Positions 7,103-15,571 are shown, counted from the stretch's first letter. The stretch: DNA of 32,593 nt from Verrucomicrobiia bacterium (GCA_019634625.1 JAHCBA010000055.1:1-32593); one strand, 5' to 3'. Made by a program: numbers and translations. The notes: generated from the sequence alone by a model not told the origin.

Positions 7103-8137
7103 ATGTCAGGCATGGAGGCGTGGGTGGAGGGGTGGAATTCGCGGCGGCGATCGCGGCGACGACGGTTGAGCGAAGGGATGCGGGCGCTGGTCGAGGAGAC
7201 CCGGCTTGGGGTGGAGGACCTGATTGCGCCGTTGTTTGTGCACGACGGCGTGGAGGCGCAGGTGCCGGTGCCGTCGTTGCCGGGGGTGGTACGATGGTCG
7301 ATCGAGGGTCTGATTGGGGAATGCGGGGTCCTGGCGGAACTCGGGGTGCGGGCGGTGGCGCTGTTTCCGGTGACGCCACCGGGATTGAAGGATGCGCGGG
7401 GATCCGAGGCACTGAACCCGGACAACCTTGTGAACCGGTCGGTGCGGGCGGTGAAGCGCGCGGTGCCGGGACTGACGGTGATCACGGATGTGGCGCTCGA
7501 TCCGTACACTGATCATGGGCATGACGGGTTATTGGAGGCGGCAACGGGGCGGATCGACAATGACGCGACGGTGGCGCGCCTCGCGGAGATGGCGGTGGTC
7601 CAGGCCGGTGCGGGGAGCGACTGGGTGGCGCCGTCGGACATGATGGACGGCCGGGTGGGGGCCATCCGGGCGGCCCTGGACCGGGCGGGGCGGCAGGACA
7701 CCGTGATCCTCTCGTATGCGGCCAAGTTTGCCTCGGCTTATTACGGGCCGTTTCGGGACGCGGTGGGAAGCCGTGCGGCAGCCGGGGGGACGTATCTCGA
7801 CAAGCGGACCTACCAGTTGAATCCGGCCAATGCCCGGGAGGCCCTGGACGACGCCTTGCGGGACGAGGCGGAAGGGGCGGATCTGCTGATGGTCAAGCCG
7901 GCGGGGCCGTATCTCGACGTGATCCGGGCCTTGCGGGAGGCGACGCGTCTGCCGGTGGCGGCGTATCAGGTGTCGGGGGAGTACGCGGCGCTGCACGCGG
8001 CATCGGAACGGGGTTGGCTGGACTTGAAGGCGGCGCGGGACGAGTCGGTGCTGGGCATCAAGCGGGCGGGGGCGGATCTGATTCTCACCTATTTCGCCCG
8101 GGCCCTGGCCGAGGATCTGCGGGGAGGAGCACGATGA
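7103..8137 (+). CDS. hemB: Delta-aminolevulinic acid dehydratase (porphobilinogen synthase), 344 aa
   Basis: The enzyme joins two 5-aminolevulinate molecules into porphobilinogen in heme/tetrapyrrole synthesis. The two active-site lysines are visible: K208 in SYAAKFASAYYGPF and K265 in LLMVKPAGPYLD. The metal-loop region reads DVALDPYTDHGHDG (about 129-142), with Asp in place of the cysteines of zinc-dependent enzymes, so a magnesium-type enzyme is expected. The ATG at 7103 is preceded by AGGATCGGGGG; an in-frame ATG at 7112 is the alternative. The N-terminal 20 residues are unusually arginine-rich (NSRRRSRRRRLSEGMR), part of which is the normal RPRR-like start of the family. The stop overlaps the next gene's start (ATGA). 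Confidence 0.96.
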   Translation: MSGMEAWVEGWNSRRRSRRRRLSEGMRALVEETRLGVEDLIAPLFVHDGVEAQVPVPSLPGVVRWSIEGLIGECGVLAELGVRAVALFPVTPPGLKDARGSEALNPDNLVNRSVRAVKRAVPGLTVITDVALDPYTDHGHDGLLEAATGRIDNDATVARLAEMAVVQAGAGSDWVAPSDMMDGRVGAIRAALDRAGRQDTVILSYAAKFASAYYGPFRDAVGSRAAAGGTYLDKRTYQLNPANAREALDDALRDEAEGADLLMVKPAGPYLDVIRALREATRLPVAAYQVSGEYAALHAASERGWLDLKAARDESVLGIKRAGADLILTYFARALAEDLRGGAR

Positions 8138-8655
8138 GGAGCGGGGAGGTGGGGGGCATCGGGAAGCCGGGCCCGGCCGGGTGGGGGTTCCTGGGGCTGC
8201 TGTTGTTGGGTGTGGCGTTGGGCGGGGTGTCGTGCCGAACGGGGGGCAAGGTGGATCGGCACGACCGGGGGCCGTCGGTATCGGCCTGGGAGCGGGAGGT
8301 GGAGCGCTGGATGGGGACGCCGTACCGATGGGGAGGCGACACGCAGCGGGGGGTGGACTGTTCGGGGTTCGTGCAGCAGGTGCATTTCCGGGTGAGCGGG
8401 GTGCGTCTGCCGCGGACGACGGCGGAACAATTCAAGGTGGGCACCGCGGTGGCGCGGCGGGAGTTGCGTCCGGGGGACCTGGTGTTTTTCGAGACCACGG
8501 GGCGCGGGGTGTCGCATGTGGGTCTGTCGCTGGGTGGCGACCGGTTCGCCCATGCGAGCCAGTCACGGGGCGTGGTTGTCGCCGGGTTGGGCGAAGCGTA
8601 CTGGACGCAGCGGTATCTCGGGGCGCGACGGGTGGTGCGGCGGGTTGGGGGCTGA
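8134..8655 (+). CDS. NlpC/P60 family lipoprotein, probable peptidoglycan endopeptidase, 173 aa
   Basis: After a hydrophobic segment (FLGLLLLGVALGGVSC) there is a plausible lipobox with Cys as +1 residue, so the protein is probably a lipoprotein of the outer or inner membrane. The NlpC/P60 domain contains YRWGG, the nucleophile C76 in DCSGF, the catalytic H128 in SHVGL and a third polar residue H140 in HAS. LRPGDLVFF is also typical. These enzymes cut stem peptides of peptidoglycan, usually between D-Glu and the diamino acid. The start overlaps the hemB stop as ATGA, implying translational coupling. I see no functional link between the two jobs. Confidence 0.9.
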   Translation: MRSGEVGGIGKPGPAGWGFLGLLLLGVALGGVSCRTGGKVDRHDRGPSVSAWEREVERWMGTPYRWGGDTQRGVDCSGFVQQVHFRVSGVRLPRTTAEQFKVGTAVARRELRPGDLVFFETTGRGVSHVGLSLGGDRFAHASQSRGVVVAGLGEAYWTQRYLGARRVVRRVGG

Positions 8656-8741
8656 ATTGGGGGGGGGGCGGATCGGATTCCGGCGTGGCGGAAGTGACTG
8701 GCGGACGCGCGAATACGCCATTTCCAATCCCGGAGGTCTTC

Positions 8742-8771
8742 TTGACACGGTGAAATCCGGACCCTTAGCCT
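8742..8771 (+). promoter_or_regulatory. Sigma-70-like promoter for the PA14/LamG protein gene
   Basis: TTGACA (8742-8747) is a perfect -35 box, followed after 17-18 bp by TTAGCC/TAGCCT as a partial -10. Transcription would leave a 5' UTR of about 130 nt before the ATG at 8911. That UTR has a small inverted repeat (TGACG-AAGA-CGTCA at about 8823) and no Shine-Dalgarno near the start. Confidence 0.5.
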
Positions 8772-8910
8772 CGCCCGTCCGCCGCATTCCGAGCCAGAGA
8801 GTCTGGCATAGGCCCGCAGTTTGTGACGAAGACGTCATGACGGAGTGACGGGGATCGTGCCCTCAATGAGAAACCCTGCCGACAATAACTCCGATTCATA
8901 ACGAACCTTT

Positions 8911-11841
8911 ATGACACAACCGACCAGGAGAAAGCTCTGGACGCTGGCCTGCCTCACGGCGGCGTTCGGGTGGATGTCTGCACAAGCCGCCGCACCGGCG
9001 ACGCCACAGGGCTATATCAAGGCGAAGGAATTCCTGAACATTGGGGGTACCGCCATCACCGATCTGACCGGGAACGCGAAGTTTCCCGACCGTCCGGACC
9101 TGGTGGCCTATCCGACGTACTTCGAGTGGCCTCAGGCCGATCCGCCCGACATCAACACGCCGCCGCCGGGGGATGTGAAGAACAACTACGGCGTGCAGAT
9201 CATTGGCTACTTCCACCCGCCGGCGACCGAAGCCTATACGTTCTATCTGTCCGCCGACGACAACGCCGAATTGTGGTTGAGCACGGACGAGAATCCGGCG
9301 AACAGAGTGCGGATTGCGACCGAACCTCAATGGAACAACCCGCGGGACTATTTCGGGACGGACCGGCGACCGAACGCGGAGAACATTTCGGCTCCGATCA
9401 ACCTGGTGCAGGGCCGGGCGTATTACATCGAGGCCCTGATGAAGGAAGGCACCGGCGGGGACAACCTTTCGGTGTCGATCGATGGGTTCCTGCCGATTTC
9501 GGGGGACATGCTTTCCGGGTTCGAGGTGGGTCAGGCGCCGGTGATCCTGGCGCAGCCTGCGGATGCGTTTGTGTATGCCGGGGGTTCGGCGACGTTCTCG
9601 GTGGGTTTTGACATTCCGCCTCCGGGCACGTTGACGAGCATCCGCTGGCAGAAGAACAACGCGGATATTCCGGGGAGCAACGTCAGCACGCTGACCCTGC
9701 CGGTGGTGGCGGCGGACAACGGGGCCAAGATCAAGGCCATTCTGACCACTTCGGTGGGCACGGTGACGTCGGAGGAAGCGACGTTGACGGTGGCGTCGCT
9801 GGCGAATGAATTCACGCCGGGCGTGGTGAAGTTCGAGGCCTACCACGACATTGCGGGGACGGCGGTGGATCTTCTGCTGGACGATCCGAAGTATCCGGAT
9901 GCGCCGGACAACGTGGCGCTGCTGGGGGCGATCGACACGCCGAACGGGTATGGGGACAACTATGGGGCGCGGGTGACGGGGTTCTTCATTCCGCCGACGA
10001 CCGGGCAGTACCGGTTTTTCATCCGTAGCGACGACGCCTCGCGCTTTTATTTGAACACGACGGCGGGCGGAGCGACACCGGATGCGTTCCTGGATGTACC
10101 GATCGCCGAGGAGACGGGGTGTTGCGGGGCGTTTCTGGAACCGGACGACGACATGGGGCAACCCTACGAGACGTCGCTGGCGATCCCGTTGACGGGCGGG
10201 CAGCGTTACGCCTTTCTGGCGTTGGTGAAGGAAGGGGGCGGCGGAGATTTCCTGCAGGTGGCGGTGCGACGGGAGGGCGACACCACGCCGGCGGGTTCGC
10301 TGGTGCCGCTGGGCGGGTCGATGGTGGGGGTGAATGCCAAGCCCAGTCTGGGCACGCCGCAGATCACCGGCCAGCCGCAGGGCATTCCCCAGTTGCTGCA
10401 GGGCCGGAGCGCGGTGCTGAGCATCGCGGCGTCGGTCACTCCGACGGCCTACAACTTCCCGGTGCTGGTGCAGTGGCACCGGAACGGGACGGCGATTCCG
10501 GGCGCCACCGGCCTCAGCTACAGCATCGCCTCGGCCTCGGCCGCCGACAGCGGCACCTACACGGCCGTGGTCAGCGCCCCGAGTGGCGAATCCGTGACCA
10601 GCGGAGAAGCGGTGGTGACCTATGTGGCCGACACGTTTGCGCCGAGGATCAGCCGGGTTCAGGCCACCTCGGTCTCGACGTTGATCGTGACCTTTGATGA
10701 GCCGATCGACGTCGCGACGGCTGGGATGGCAGGGAACTACTCGATCTCGGGCGGCGTGACCATTTCGGCGGCCACGGCGTCGGGCAGTTCCGTGCTGTTG
10801 AGCACCAGTGCCCTGACAGTCGGGGCAGACTACACGCTGACCGCGGGCGGGGTGCGGGACCCGTACGGGAACACGATGGCGGCGGGAACGACGGCGAACT
10901 TCCGCGCGAATGTGGTGTCGTATGCCGACGTGATTCTCGCGGACGGGCCGATCCTCTATTATCGGTTCGAGGAAGGGACCGGCCAGAGGACGGTGAATCT
11001 GGGCACGGCGGGTTCGGCGGCGGACGGGCTGTGGATGACGGGCTTCGGCCCGGACGATTCCTCGCCGACCGACGTGAGTTTTGGCGAGGGACCGCGGCCG
11101 AGCGAGTTCTTCGGTTTTGCGGCGAGCAACCGGTCGGCCCGGTTCACCGGGCAGGATGACCTGCTGTGGCTGGATGCGCAGTTGCAGCTGCTCAACAACC
11201 TGGGAGCCTTCACGCTGGAGTACTGGGTGAAGCCGGCCAACCGGGTCTCGGACCCCACGACCTTCGGCAACCGCATCGGAATTGTCGGCCAGAACGACGC
11301 CGTCGAGTACGGGTTTATCAATCCGAATACCATCCAGATCTGGACGCCGGGCGGCGGGTCGCTCGACACGACCTACACCTTCCCGGACAACACGTGGCAT
11401 CACGTGGCGACCATCGCGGACGGCACCAGCATCAAGAACTACTTCAACGGCGTGTTCATCAACCAGATCACGCAATCATCGGCCAACTACGGGAGTTCCG
11501 ACTTCTCCGTGCGCATCGGTGGCGGGGGTGTCTTCGACGGGTCGGGCAATCACTTCACCGGCGAGATCGATGAAGTGGCCATCTTCGACAAGGCCATTCC
11601 TGCGGATCGCGTCGCGGCGCACTTCAGGGCTGGCAAGGAGGGTGGCAGCGCGCCCGGATCGGATCCCGCGACGCTCATCGTATCCCGCACCGCGACGGGC
11701 GTCACCCTGGCCTGGGAGGGAGGCGGTACCCTGGAGACGGCGCCAGCCGTGACCGGTCCGTGGACCCCGGTGGCGGGTGCATCGAGCCCACACGCAGTGC
11801 TCAGCAGCGGTGCAGCGGCCTACTATCGGGTGTCGCAATAG
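8911..11841 (+). CDS. Secreted PA14 / Ig-like / LamG multidomain surface protein, 976 aa
   Basis: A signal peptide (residues 1-27, ending SAQAAA) is followed by a PA14-like domain (about 33-205; GYFHPPATEAYTFYLSADD, then LVQGRAYYIEALMKEG), an Ig-like domain (210-293), a second PA14-like domain (298-470; GFFIPPTTGQYRFFIRSDD), a second Ig-like domain (480-570; AADSGTYTAVVS), an SbsA/Big_5-type Ig domain (577-665; LIVTFDEPIDV) and a LamG/concanavalin-like domain (670-900; FTLEYWVKPAN, HHVATIADGTS, GEIDEVAIFDKAI). The last ~65 residues form a short module ending AAYYRVSQ that recurs in three other proteins here. PA14 and LamG domains usually bind carbohydrate; no catalytic residues were seen, so an adhesin or glycan-binding role is inferred. 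It is transcribed alone between a good promoter and a strong terminator. Confidence 0.88.
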   Translation: MTQPTRRKLWTLACLTAAFGWMSAQAAAPATPQGYIKAKEFLNIGGTAITDLTGNAKFPDRPDLVAYPTYFEWPQADPPDINTPPPGDVKNNYGVQIIGYFHPPATEAYTFYLSADDNAELWLSTDENPANRVRIATEPQWNNPRDYFGTDRRPNAENISAPINLVQGRAYYIEALMKEGTGGDNLSVSIDGFLPISGDMLSGFEVGQAPVILAQPADAFVYAGGSATFSVGFDIPPPGTLTSIRWQKNNADIPGSNVSTLTLPVVAADNGAKIKAILTTSVGTVTSEEATLTVASLANEFTPGVVKFEAYHDIAGTAVDLLLDDPKYPDAPDNVALLGAIDTPNGYGDNYGARVTGFFIPPTTGQYRFFIRSDDASRFYLNTTAGGATPDAFLDVPIAEETGCCGAFLEPDDDMGQPYETSLAIPLTGGQRYAFLALVKEGGGGDFLQVAVRREGDTTPAGSLVPLGGSMVGVNAKPSLGTPQITGQPQGIPQLLQGRSAVLSIAASVTPTAYNFPVLVQWHRNGTAIPGATGLSYSIASASAADSGTYTAVVSAPSGESVTSGEAVVTYVADTFAPRISRVQATSVSTLIVTFDEPIDVATAGMAGNYSISGGVTISAATASGSSVLLSTSALTVGADYTLTAGGVRDPYGNTMAAGTTANFRANVVSYADVILADGPILYYRFEEGTGQRTVNLGTAGSAADGLWMTGFGPDDSSPTDVSFGEGPRPSEFFGFAASNRSARFTGQDDLLWLDAQLQLLNNLGAFTLEYWVKPANRVSDPTTFGNRIGIVGQNDAVEYGFINPNTIQIWTPGGGSLDTTYTFPDNTWHHVATIADGTSIKNYFNGVFINQITQSSANYGSSDFSVRIGGGGVFDGSGNHFTGEIDEVAIFDKAIPADRVAAHFRAGKEGGSAPGSDPATLIVSRTATGVTLAWEGGGTLETAPAVTGPWTPVAGASSPHAVLSSGAAAYYRVSQ

Positions 11842-11915
11842 CATCTCAGCGCTTCCCGTCGGGTGGGCGCAATCCGCGTCCGCCCGGGCGGAGGTCTGCT
11901 GATCAGAACTTCGCA

Positions 11916-11952
11916 GCGACCGGACCTTTTGGGGTCCGGTCGCTTCGTTTTT
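11916..11952 (+). terminator. Rho-independent terminator after the PA14/LamG gene
   Basis: GCGACCGGACC and GGTCCGGTCGC form an 11-bp GC-rich stem with a 6-nt loop containing TTTT, followed by CTTCGTTTTT. It begins 75 bp after the stop codon and is the clearest terminator in the window. Confidence 0.9.
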
Positions 11953-12134
11953 GGGGCGAAGGGTGGGGACGGGGCCCCGATTCCCTGGCGAACGAATTGG
12001 CTTGAGGATGGACGAAGGGGGATGGGTGCAAGGGTGTGACCGGGTGAGGCCGGGACACCAACGAGACGAGGGACGGCGGGCCGGAGCGGTTCGGAAAGAA
12101 CAAGCCAGGCACTGTACTGTTGATCTGTAATTTT

Positions 12135-12233
12135 AATAAGGCTGGCATAATGAATTTGACCTCTACAGCCCCAATAAAGCCGGGACACCGAACGGGTGAT
12201 TGTAATACGGCTGGCATCCTGAATACGGCTGGC
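12135..12233 (+). repeat. Cluster of REP-like TAATA-GGCTGGC motifs
   Basis: TAATAAGGCTGGC (12135-12147), TAATACGGCTGGC (12203-12215) and AATACGGCTGGC (12222-12233) lie in the 706-bp gap between two surface-protein genes. The last two are a direct 19-bp repeat (ending CATCCTGA). They match the motifs beside the transposase remnants at 191-238. The first and last copies are followed, after a few bases, by TTTGACC or TTGACC, hinting at a longer shared unit. The rest of the gap holds the terminator (11916) and a 159-bp element (12300). Confidence 0.55.
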
Positions 12234-12299
12234 ATCCTGATGTTGACCGCGATCTCGTTGCGCCTTCCGACAACTCGCCGATGCGCCCCGGGTGGTGGG

Positions 12300-12458
12300 G
12301 TGCATCCCGGAGTGGTGGGTGAGGAGGCAGGGAATCGGAGGGACGAGCCCTGCGAGTCCTCAAGCCAAAGCTCCACACCGGTGCGGCCTCGTGGAACTCG
12401 GCCCTCCGGAGCGACGCCTGGCGAAGTGGGCGCCTCTCCCCACAACTCCGGGATGCAC
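12300..12458 (-). repeat. 159-bp inverted-repeat element, copy 1
   Basis: It is bounded by GTGCATCCCGGAGTGGTGGG on the left and the inverted CCCACAACTCCGGGATGCAC on the right. The inside is the reverse complement of copies at 21997 and 32029, including the conserved CGGAGGG-CGAG words. The length is exactly that of the other two copies. GGGTGGTG lies just outside both ends, a possible target duplication. A further lone end (ACAACTCGCCGATGCGCCCC) lies at 12270-12290. The element sits about 90 bp before the SBBP gene. No coding function. Confidence 0.8.
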
Positions 12459-12547
12459 GGCGGGTGGTGCGCCGGAGGGCAAAGTCTTTGACACTCCGGA
12501 AAGGGTGTCAGCAGACTCGGGGACCTCCTTGAGGGGGTGAAACACCT

Positions 12548-15085
12548 ATGATTTTTCCGCGGGACGGCTGGACCGGTGGCACGCATGGGCGAGGGGTGTG
12601 CGCGGCGTTGGGCATGGCGCTCGGCATGGCCTTCGTGGCCGGCGGTGGGGGATGGGGGACGACCGTCGGGGCGATGCGGATTCCGGAGGTGTCGCTTTCC
12701 ATGCCGCTGTTGTCGGCGTCGGTCCGCGTGGGAGAGCGTGCGCCGCTGCCGGTTGCGGGGTCGGGGGTGCCACAGCGATGGTCGCTGCCGCTGGCCTTCG
12801 AGCCGGCCGACGAGCGGGCGCCCGGGGATGCGGGATACATCGCGAGGGGGGATGGATACACGGTGTACGTGACGGGCGGCGGGGCGCTGCTGGCGTTGTC
12901 TGGCGGGAGCGGGATGGCGTCTGGAACATCGGACGAGGCGGGGCAGCGGGCGGGGCGGCGGGAGCGGGTGACGGGAGGGGAGCGGGCGCTTCACCTGGTG
13001 CGATTGCGGTTCGAGGGGGCGGAGACCGAGGGGGAGGGGATTCCGGAGGGTCCGATGGCGGGACGGGTGCATCGACTGAGGGGGGAGGATCCGAGCGGCT
13101 GGCAGACGGGCGGGGGCCGGTATGGTCGGGTCCGGTACACGGAGGTGTACCCGGGGATCGACGTGGTGTTCCACGGGCATGGGCGCGAGCTGGAGTATGA
13201 CTTCGTGGTGGGGCCCGGTTCGGATCCCGGGCAGGCGCGACTGCGTTTCGATGGCGTGAGCGGGGTGACATTGGGGGAGGACGGGGGCCTGCGGATCGAG
13301 ACGGGGGTGGGGATGGTGCATCAGCGGGCGCCGGTGGCGTTTCAGGATGGGCCGCTGGGACGCGAGAGCGTGCGGGTGGGGTACCGGATCGAGGAGGACG
13401 GGGCGATTGGATTTGAGTTGGGGGACTACGACCGGGACCGGACCCTGGTGATCGATCCGATTCTGAGTTACGCGACGTTCCTGGGTGGGTCCGGAGTGGA
13501 CCAGTGCTGGGACATTGCGGTGGACGGGGATGGGTCGGTGTGGGTGGCCGGCGAAACGGAATCGGCGTCGCTGTCGAACCTGCGGATCCTCTCGACGAAC
13601 ACGTGGTCCCCGGTCTTTCTGGGGGGACAAGCGGGGATTGGGGGGGATGCGTTCGTGGCGCGGCTGAATGCCGACGGCACGGCGGTGGAGTGGTTCACGT
13701 ATCTGGGGGGATCCGATCTGGACGGGGCCTTCACGCTGGCGATTGGGGCGGGGGGCGAACCGGTGATCGGAGGGTTCACGTCCTCGACCAATTTCCCGGT
13801 CACGGCCGGGGCGGTGATGTCGGCGGTGCCGGGGTTGACCAACCGGTTCACGGGCCGGCTGCCGCTGTCGGGGTTTGTGACGCGGCTGACGGCGGACGGA
13901 TCGGGGATTGTGTCGTCCACGTTGTTTGGGGGGGACGGGGAGGACCAGGTGATCGATCTGGAGGTGTTGGAGGATGGGCGGGTGGTGGCGGTGGGAAGCA
14001 CAACGTCCACGAACCTGCCGTTGCCGGGGACGACGTTGCAGGCGGGGGCGGGTGGGGGGACGGATGCGTTTCTGGTGGTGCTGGATGGGGCGGGGACGGA
14101 GGTGCTCGGGGGCGGTTATCTTGGGGGGAGCGGGCGCGATTCGGCGGAGGGAGTGGCGGTTTGGGGCGGGATGGCGCATGTGGTGGGGATCACGGCGTCC
14201 ACGAATTTCCCGGTGCGACGGGCATGGCAGTCGGAACCGGGGGGGCAGGCGGACGGGTTTGTGGCGGGCTACCGGCTTGCCGGGGGTGCGGAGGCATGGG
14301 AATACGCGACGTATTTTGGCGGTGGAGAGAACGACTACGCATACCGGGGGCGGATGGGGCCGACGGGGGAGTTGTGGGTGGTGGGGGAGACGGGTTCGAC
14401 GAACTTCCCGACGTTGGGATCGTTGCAGAGCACGAACGCGGGGTTCATCGACGGGTTTGTGGCGCGGTTCACGGAGGCGGGGACGCTGGTTTCGAGCACG
14501 TACTTCGGGGGTGGGGCCGTGGATGCGCTGTGGGATGTGGCGGTGGATGGGCGGGGGCGGGCCCATGTGGTGGGAGAGAGCGCGTCGGGTACGTTGCCCG
14601 GGGTCGGGGAGGGATCGCTTCAGTCCACCAACCGGGGGGCGGCCGACCTGGTTCTGGCGTGGATCGATCCGGACGGGACGTTGCTGACGACCTATTACGG
14701 GGCGCCGGGCGAGGAGGTGGCCTACGGCGTGGCGGCGGACGCGGCGGGGAACACCTATGTCACGGGCCGGGTATTGTCGCCGCTGTTTCCGGTGAGCAGC
14801 ACCAATGTGGCGCAGGCGACGTTTGGCGGGGGACGGACGGACGGGTTTGTGTTGAAGGTGGTGCATGAACCGCTGATCGAGGCGGCGCGGGTGGAAGGCG
14901 GGGTGGAGGTGTCGTGGACGGCGCCCAATCCGGGATTCGTGCTGGAGACGGCGAGCGCGTTGGGGGGTGCGGAGGCATGGGCGCCGGCCGGGGTGGAGGC
15001 GGAGGTTCGGAACGGGCGGCATGTGGTGCGGCTGCCGATCGAGGCGGCGGACTGTGTGTTCCGGTTGCGATGGGAGCGCCAGTGA
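12548..15085 (+). CDS. Secreted SBBP-repeat beta-propeller protein (DUF7948-type N-terminus), 845 aa
   Basis: The ATG at 12548 has a good GAGGGGGTG Shine-Dalgarno 8 nt upstream. An N-terminal hydrophobic segment (ALGMALGMAFVAGGGG) suggests export. Residues ~70-300 match the domain that usually precedes SBBP repeats (YTEVYPGIDVVFHGHGRELE, then LVIDPILSYATFLGG). From ~305 to 775 there are tandem beta-propeller repeats with recurring YLGGS, DGxVWVAGET and STNFPV words. The last ~70 residues are the same C-terminal module type as in the neighbouring surface proteins (FVLETASALGGAEAW, ending VFRLRWERQ). The role is probably structural or binding at the cell surface; no active site is visible. The gene is very G-rich, giving long spurious open frames on both strands. 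Confidence 0.85.
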   Translation: MIFPRDGWTGGTHGRGVCAALGMALGMAFVAGGGGWGTTVGAMRIPEVSLSMPLLSASVRVGERAPLPVAGSGVPQRWSLPLAFEPADERAPGDAGYIARGDGYTVYVTGGGALLALSGGSGMASGTSDEAGQRAGRRERVTGGERALHLVRLRFEGAETEGEGIPEGPMAGRVHRLRGEDPSGWQTGGGRYGRVRYTEVYPGIDVVFHGHGRELEYDFVVGPGSDPGQARLRFDGVSGVTLGEDGGLRIETGVGMVHQRAPVAFQDGPLGRESVRVGYRIEEDGAIGFELGDYDRDRTLVIDPILSYATFLGGSGVDQCWDIAVDGDGSVWVAGETESASLSNLRILSTNTWSPVFLGGQAGIGGDAFVARLNADGTAVEWFTYLGGSDLDGAFTLAIGAGGEPVIGGFTSSTNFPVTAGAVMSAVPGLTNRFTGRLPLSGFVTRLTADGSGIVSSTLFGGDGEDQVIDLEVLEDGRVVAVGSTTSTNLPLPGTTLQAGAGGGTDAFLVVLDGAGTEVLGGGYLGGSGRDSAEGVAVWGGMAHVVGITASTNFPVRRAWQSEPGGQADGFVAGYRLAGGAEAWEYATYFGGGENDYAYRGRMGPTGELWVVGETGSTNFPTLGSLQSTNAGFIDGFVARFTEAGTLVSSTYFGGGAVDALWDVAVDGRGRAHVVGESASGTLPGVGEGSLQSTNRGAADLVLAWIDPDGTLLTTYYGAPGEEVAYGVAADAAGNTYVTGRVLSPLFPVSSTNVAQATFGGGRTDGFVLKVVHEPLIEAARVEGGVEVSWTAPNPGFVLETASALGGAEAWAPAGVEAEVRNGRHVVRLPIEAADCVFRLRWERQ

Positions 15086-15132
15086 ACACTGGGTTGCGAC
15101 GGCGGGTGGTGAAGGACAGGAGGGATTGAACC

Positions 15133-15171
15133 ATGAACGCGCGGTTGGGACGATGGCTGGAGGTCGCATGA
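15133..15171 (+). CDS. Possible 12-codon mini-ORF coupling translation into crcB
   Basis: The best Shine-Dalgarno in this intergenic stretch, AGGAGGG (15118-15124), is 8 nt before an ATG that opens MNARLGRWLEVA and then stops. Its TGA overlaps the crcB ATG as ATGA. Ribosomes loaded here would terminate exactly on the crcB start. crcB also has its own weaker GGAGG inside the mini-ORF. This may be a coupling device or chance; the peptide itself need not matter. Confidence 0.4.
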   Translation: MNARLGRWLEVA

Positions 15172-15566
15172 CCGGCGCGATCTGGGTGTTCCTTGGCGGC
15201 GGGTTGGGGAGTCTGGCGCGATGGGGATTGTCGGGGTGGGTGGCGCGGCAGTTTGGGGAGACGTTTCCATGGGGCACGCTGGTGGTGAACGTGACGGGAA
15301 GTTTTGTGATTGGGTGCCTGGCGGGATGGACGGGGCCGGACGGGCGCGGGCTGATGCCGGTGGGGGTGCGGCAGTTTCTGATGCTCGGGGTATGCGGGGG
15401 GTACACGACGTTTTCGTCGTTCAGTCTGCAGACGCTGGCCCTGATCGAGGATGGGCAATGGCTGCGGGCCGGAGCCAATGCCGGATTGTCGGTGGTGCTG
15501 TGTCTGGCGGCGGTGGTTCTGGGACAGATGGCGGTGACGGCGCCGTGGGCGGGTTGGCGATCCTGA
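15168..15566 (+). CDS. crcB: CrcB/FluC fluoride channel, 132 aa
   Basis: A four-helix inner-membrane protein that assembles as a dual-topology dimer and expels fluoride. Signature segments are present in order: GGGLGSLARWGLSGW, FPWGTLVVNVTGSFVIG with the conserved Asn, and GVCGGYTTFSSFSLQT with the Thr/Phe/Ser filter region. The last helix is near ALSVVLCLAAVVLG-like residues at the end. The length is typical. The ATG at 15168 has GGAGG close upstream; an ATG at 15153 is less likely. The DUF190 gene starts 5 bp after the stop, a known recurring neighbour of crcB. I looked for the conserved fluoride riboswitch core upstream and did not find it. Confidence 0.93.
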   Translation: MTGAIWVFLGGGLGSLARWGLSGWVARQFGETFPWGTLVVNVTGSFVIGCLAGWTGPDGRGLMPVGVRQFLMLGVCGGYTTFSSFSLQTLALIEDGQWLRAGANAGLSVVLCLAAVVLGQMAVTAPWAGWRS

Positions 15567-15571
15567 CGACC

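Noticed and set aside
7003-7113. Longer cupin start at 7104 or 7113
   Set aside because: It would overlap the hemB start and adds Pro-rich residues outside the cupin fold.
8896-11475. 859-residue minus-strand frame opposite the PA14/LamG gene
   Set aside because: Arg/His-rich antisense shadow; the plus-strand gene has clear domains, signal peptide, promoter and terminator.
12488-12516. Promoter with TTGACA for the SBBP gene
   Set aside because: The -35 is perfect but no acceptable -10 follows at 16-18 bp; the nearby TGACAC...GTGTCA dyad may be chance.
15086-15167. Fluoride riboswitch before crcB
   Set aside because: The conserved core of the crcB motif could not be found in the 82 nt between the genes.
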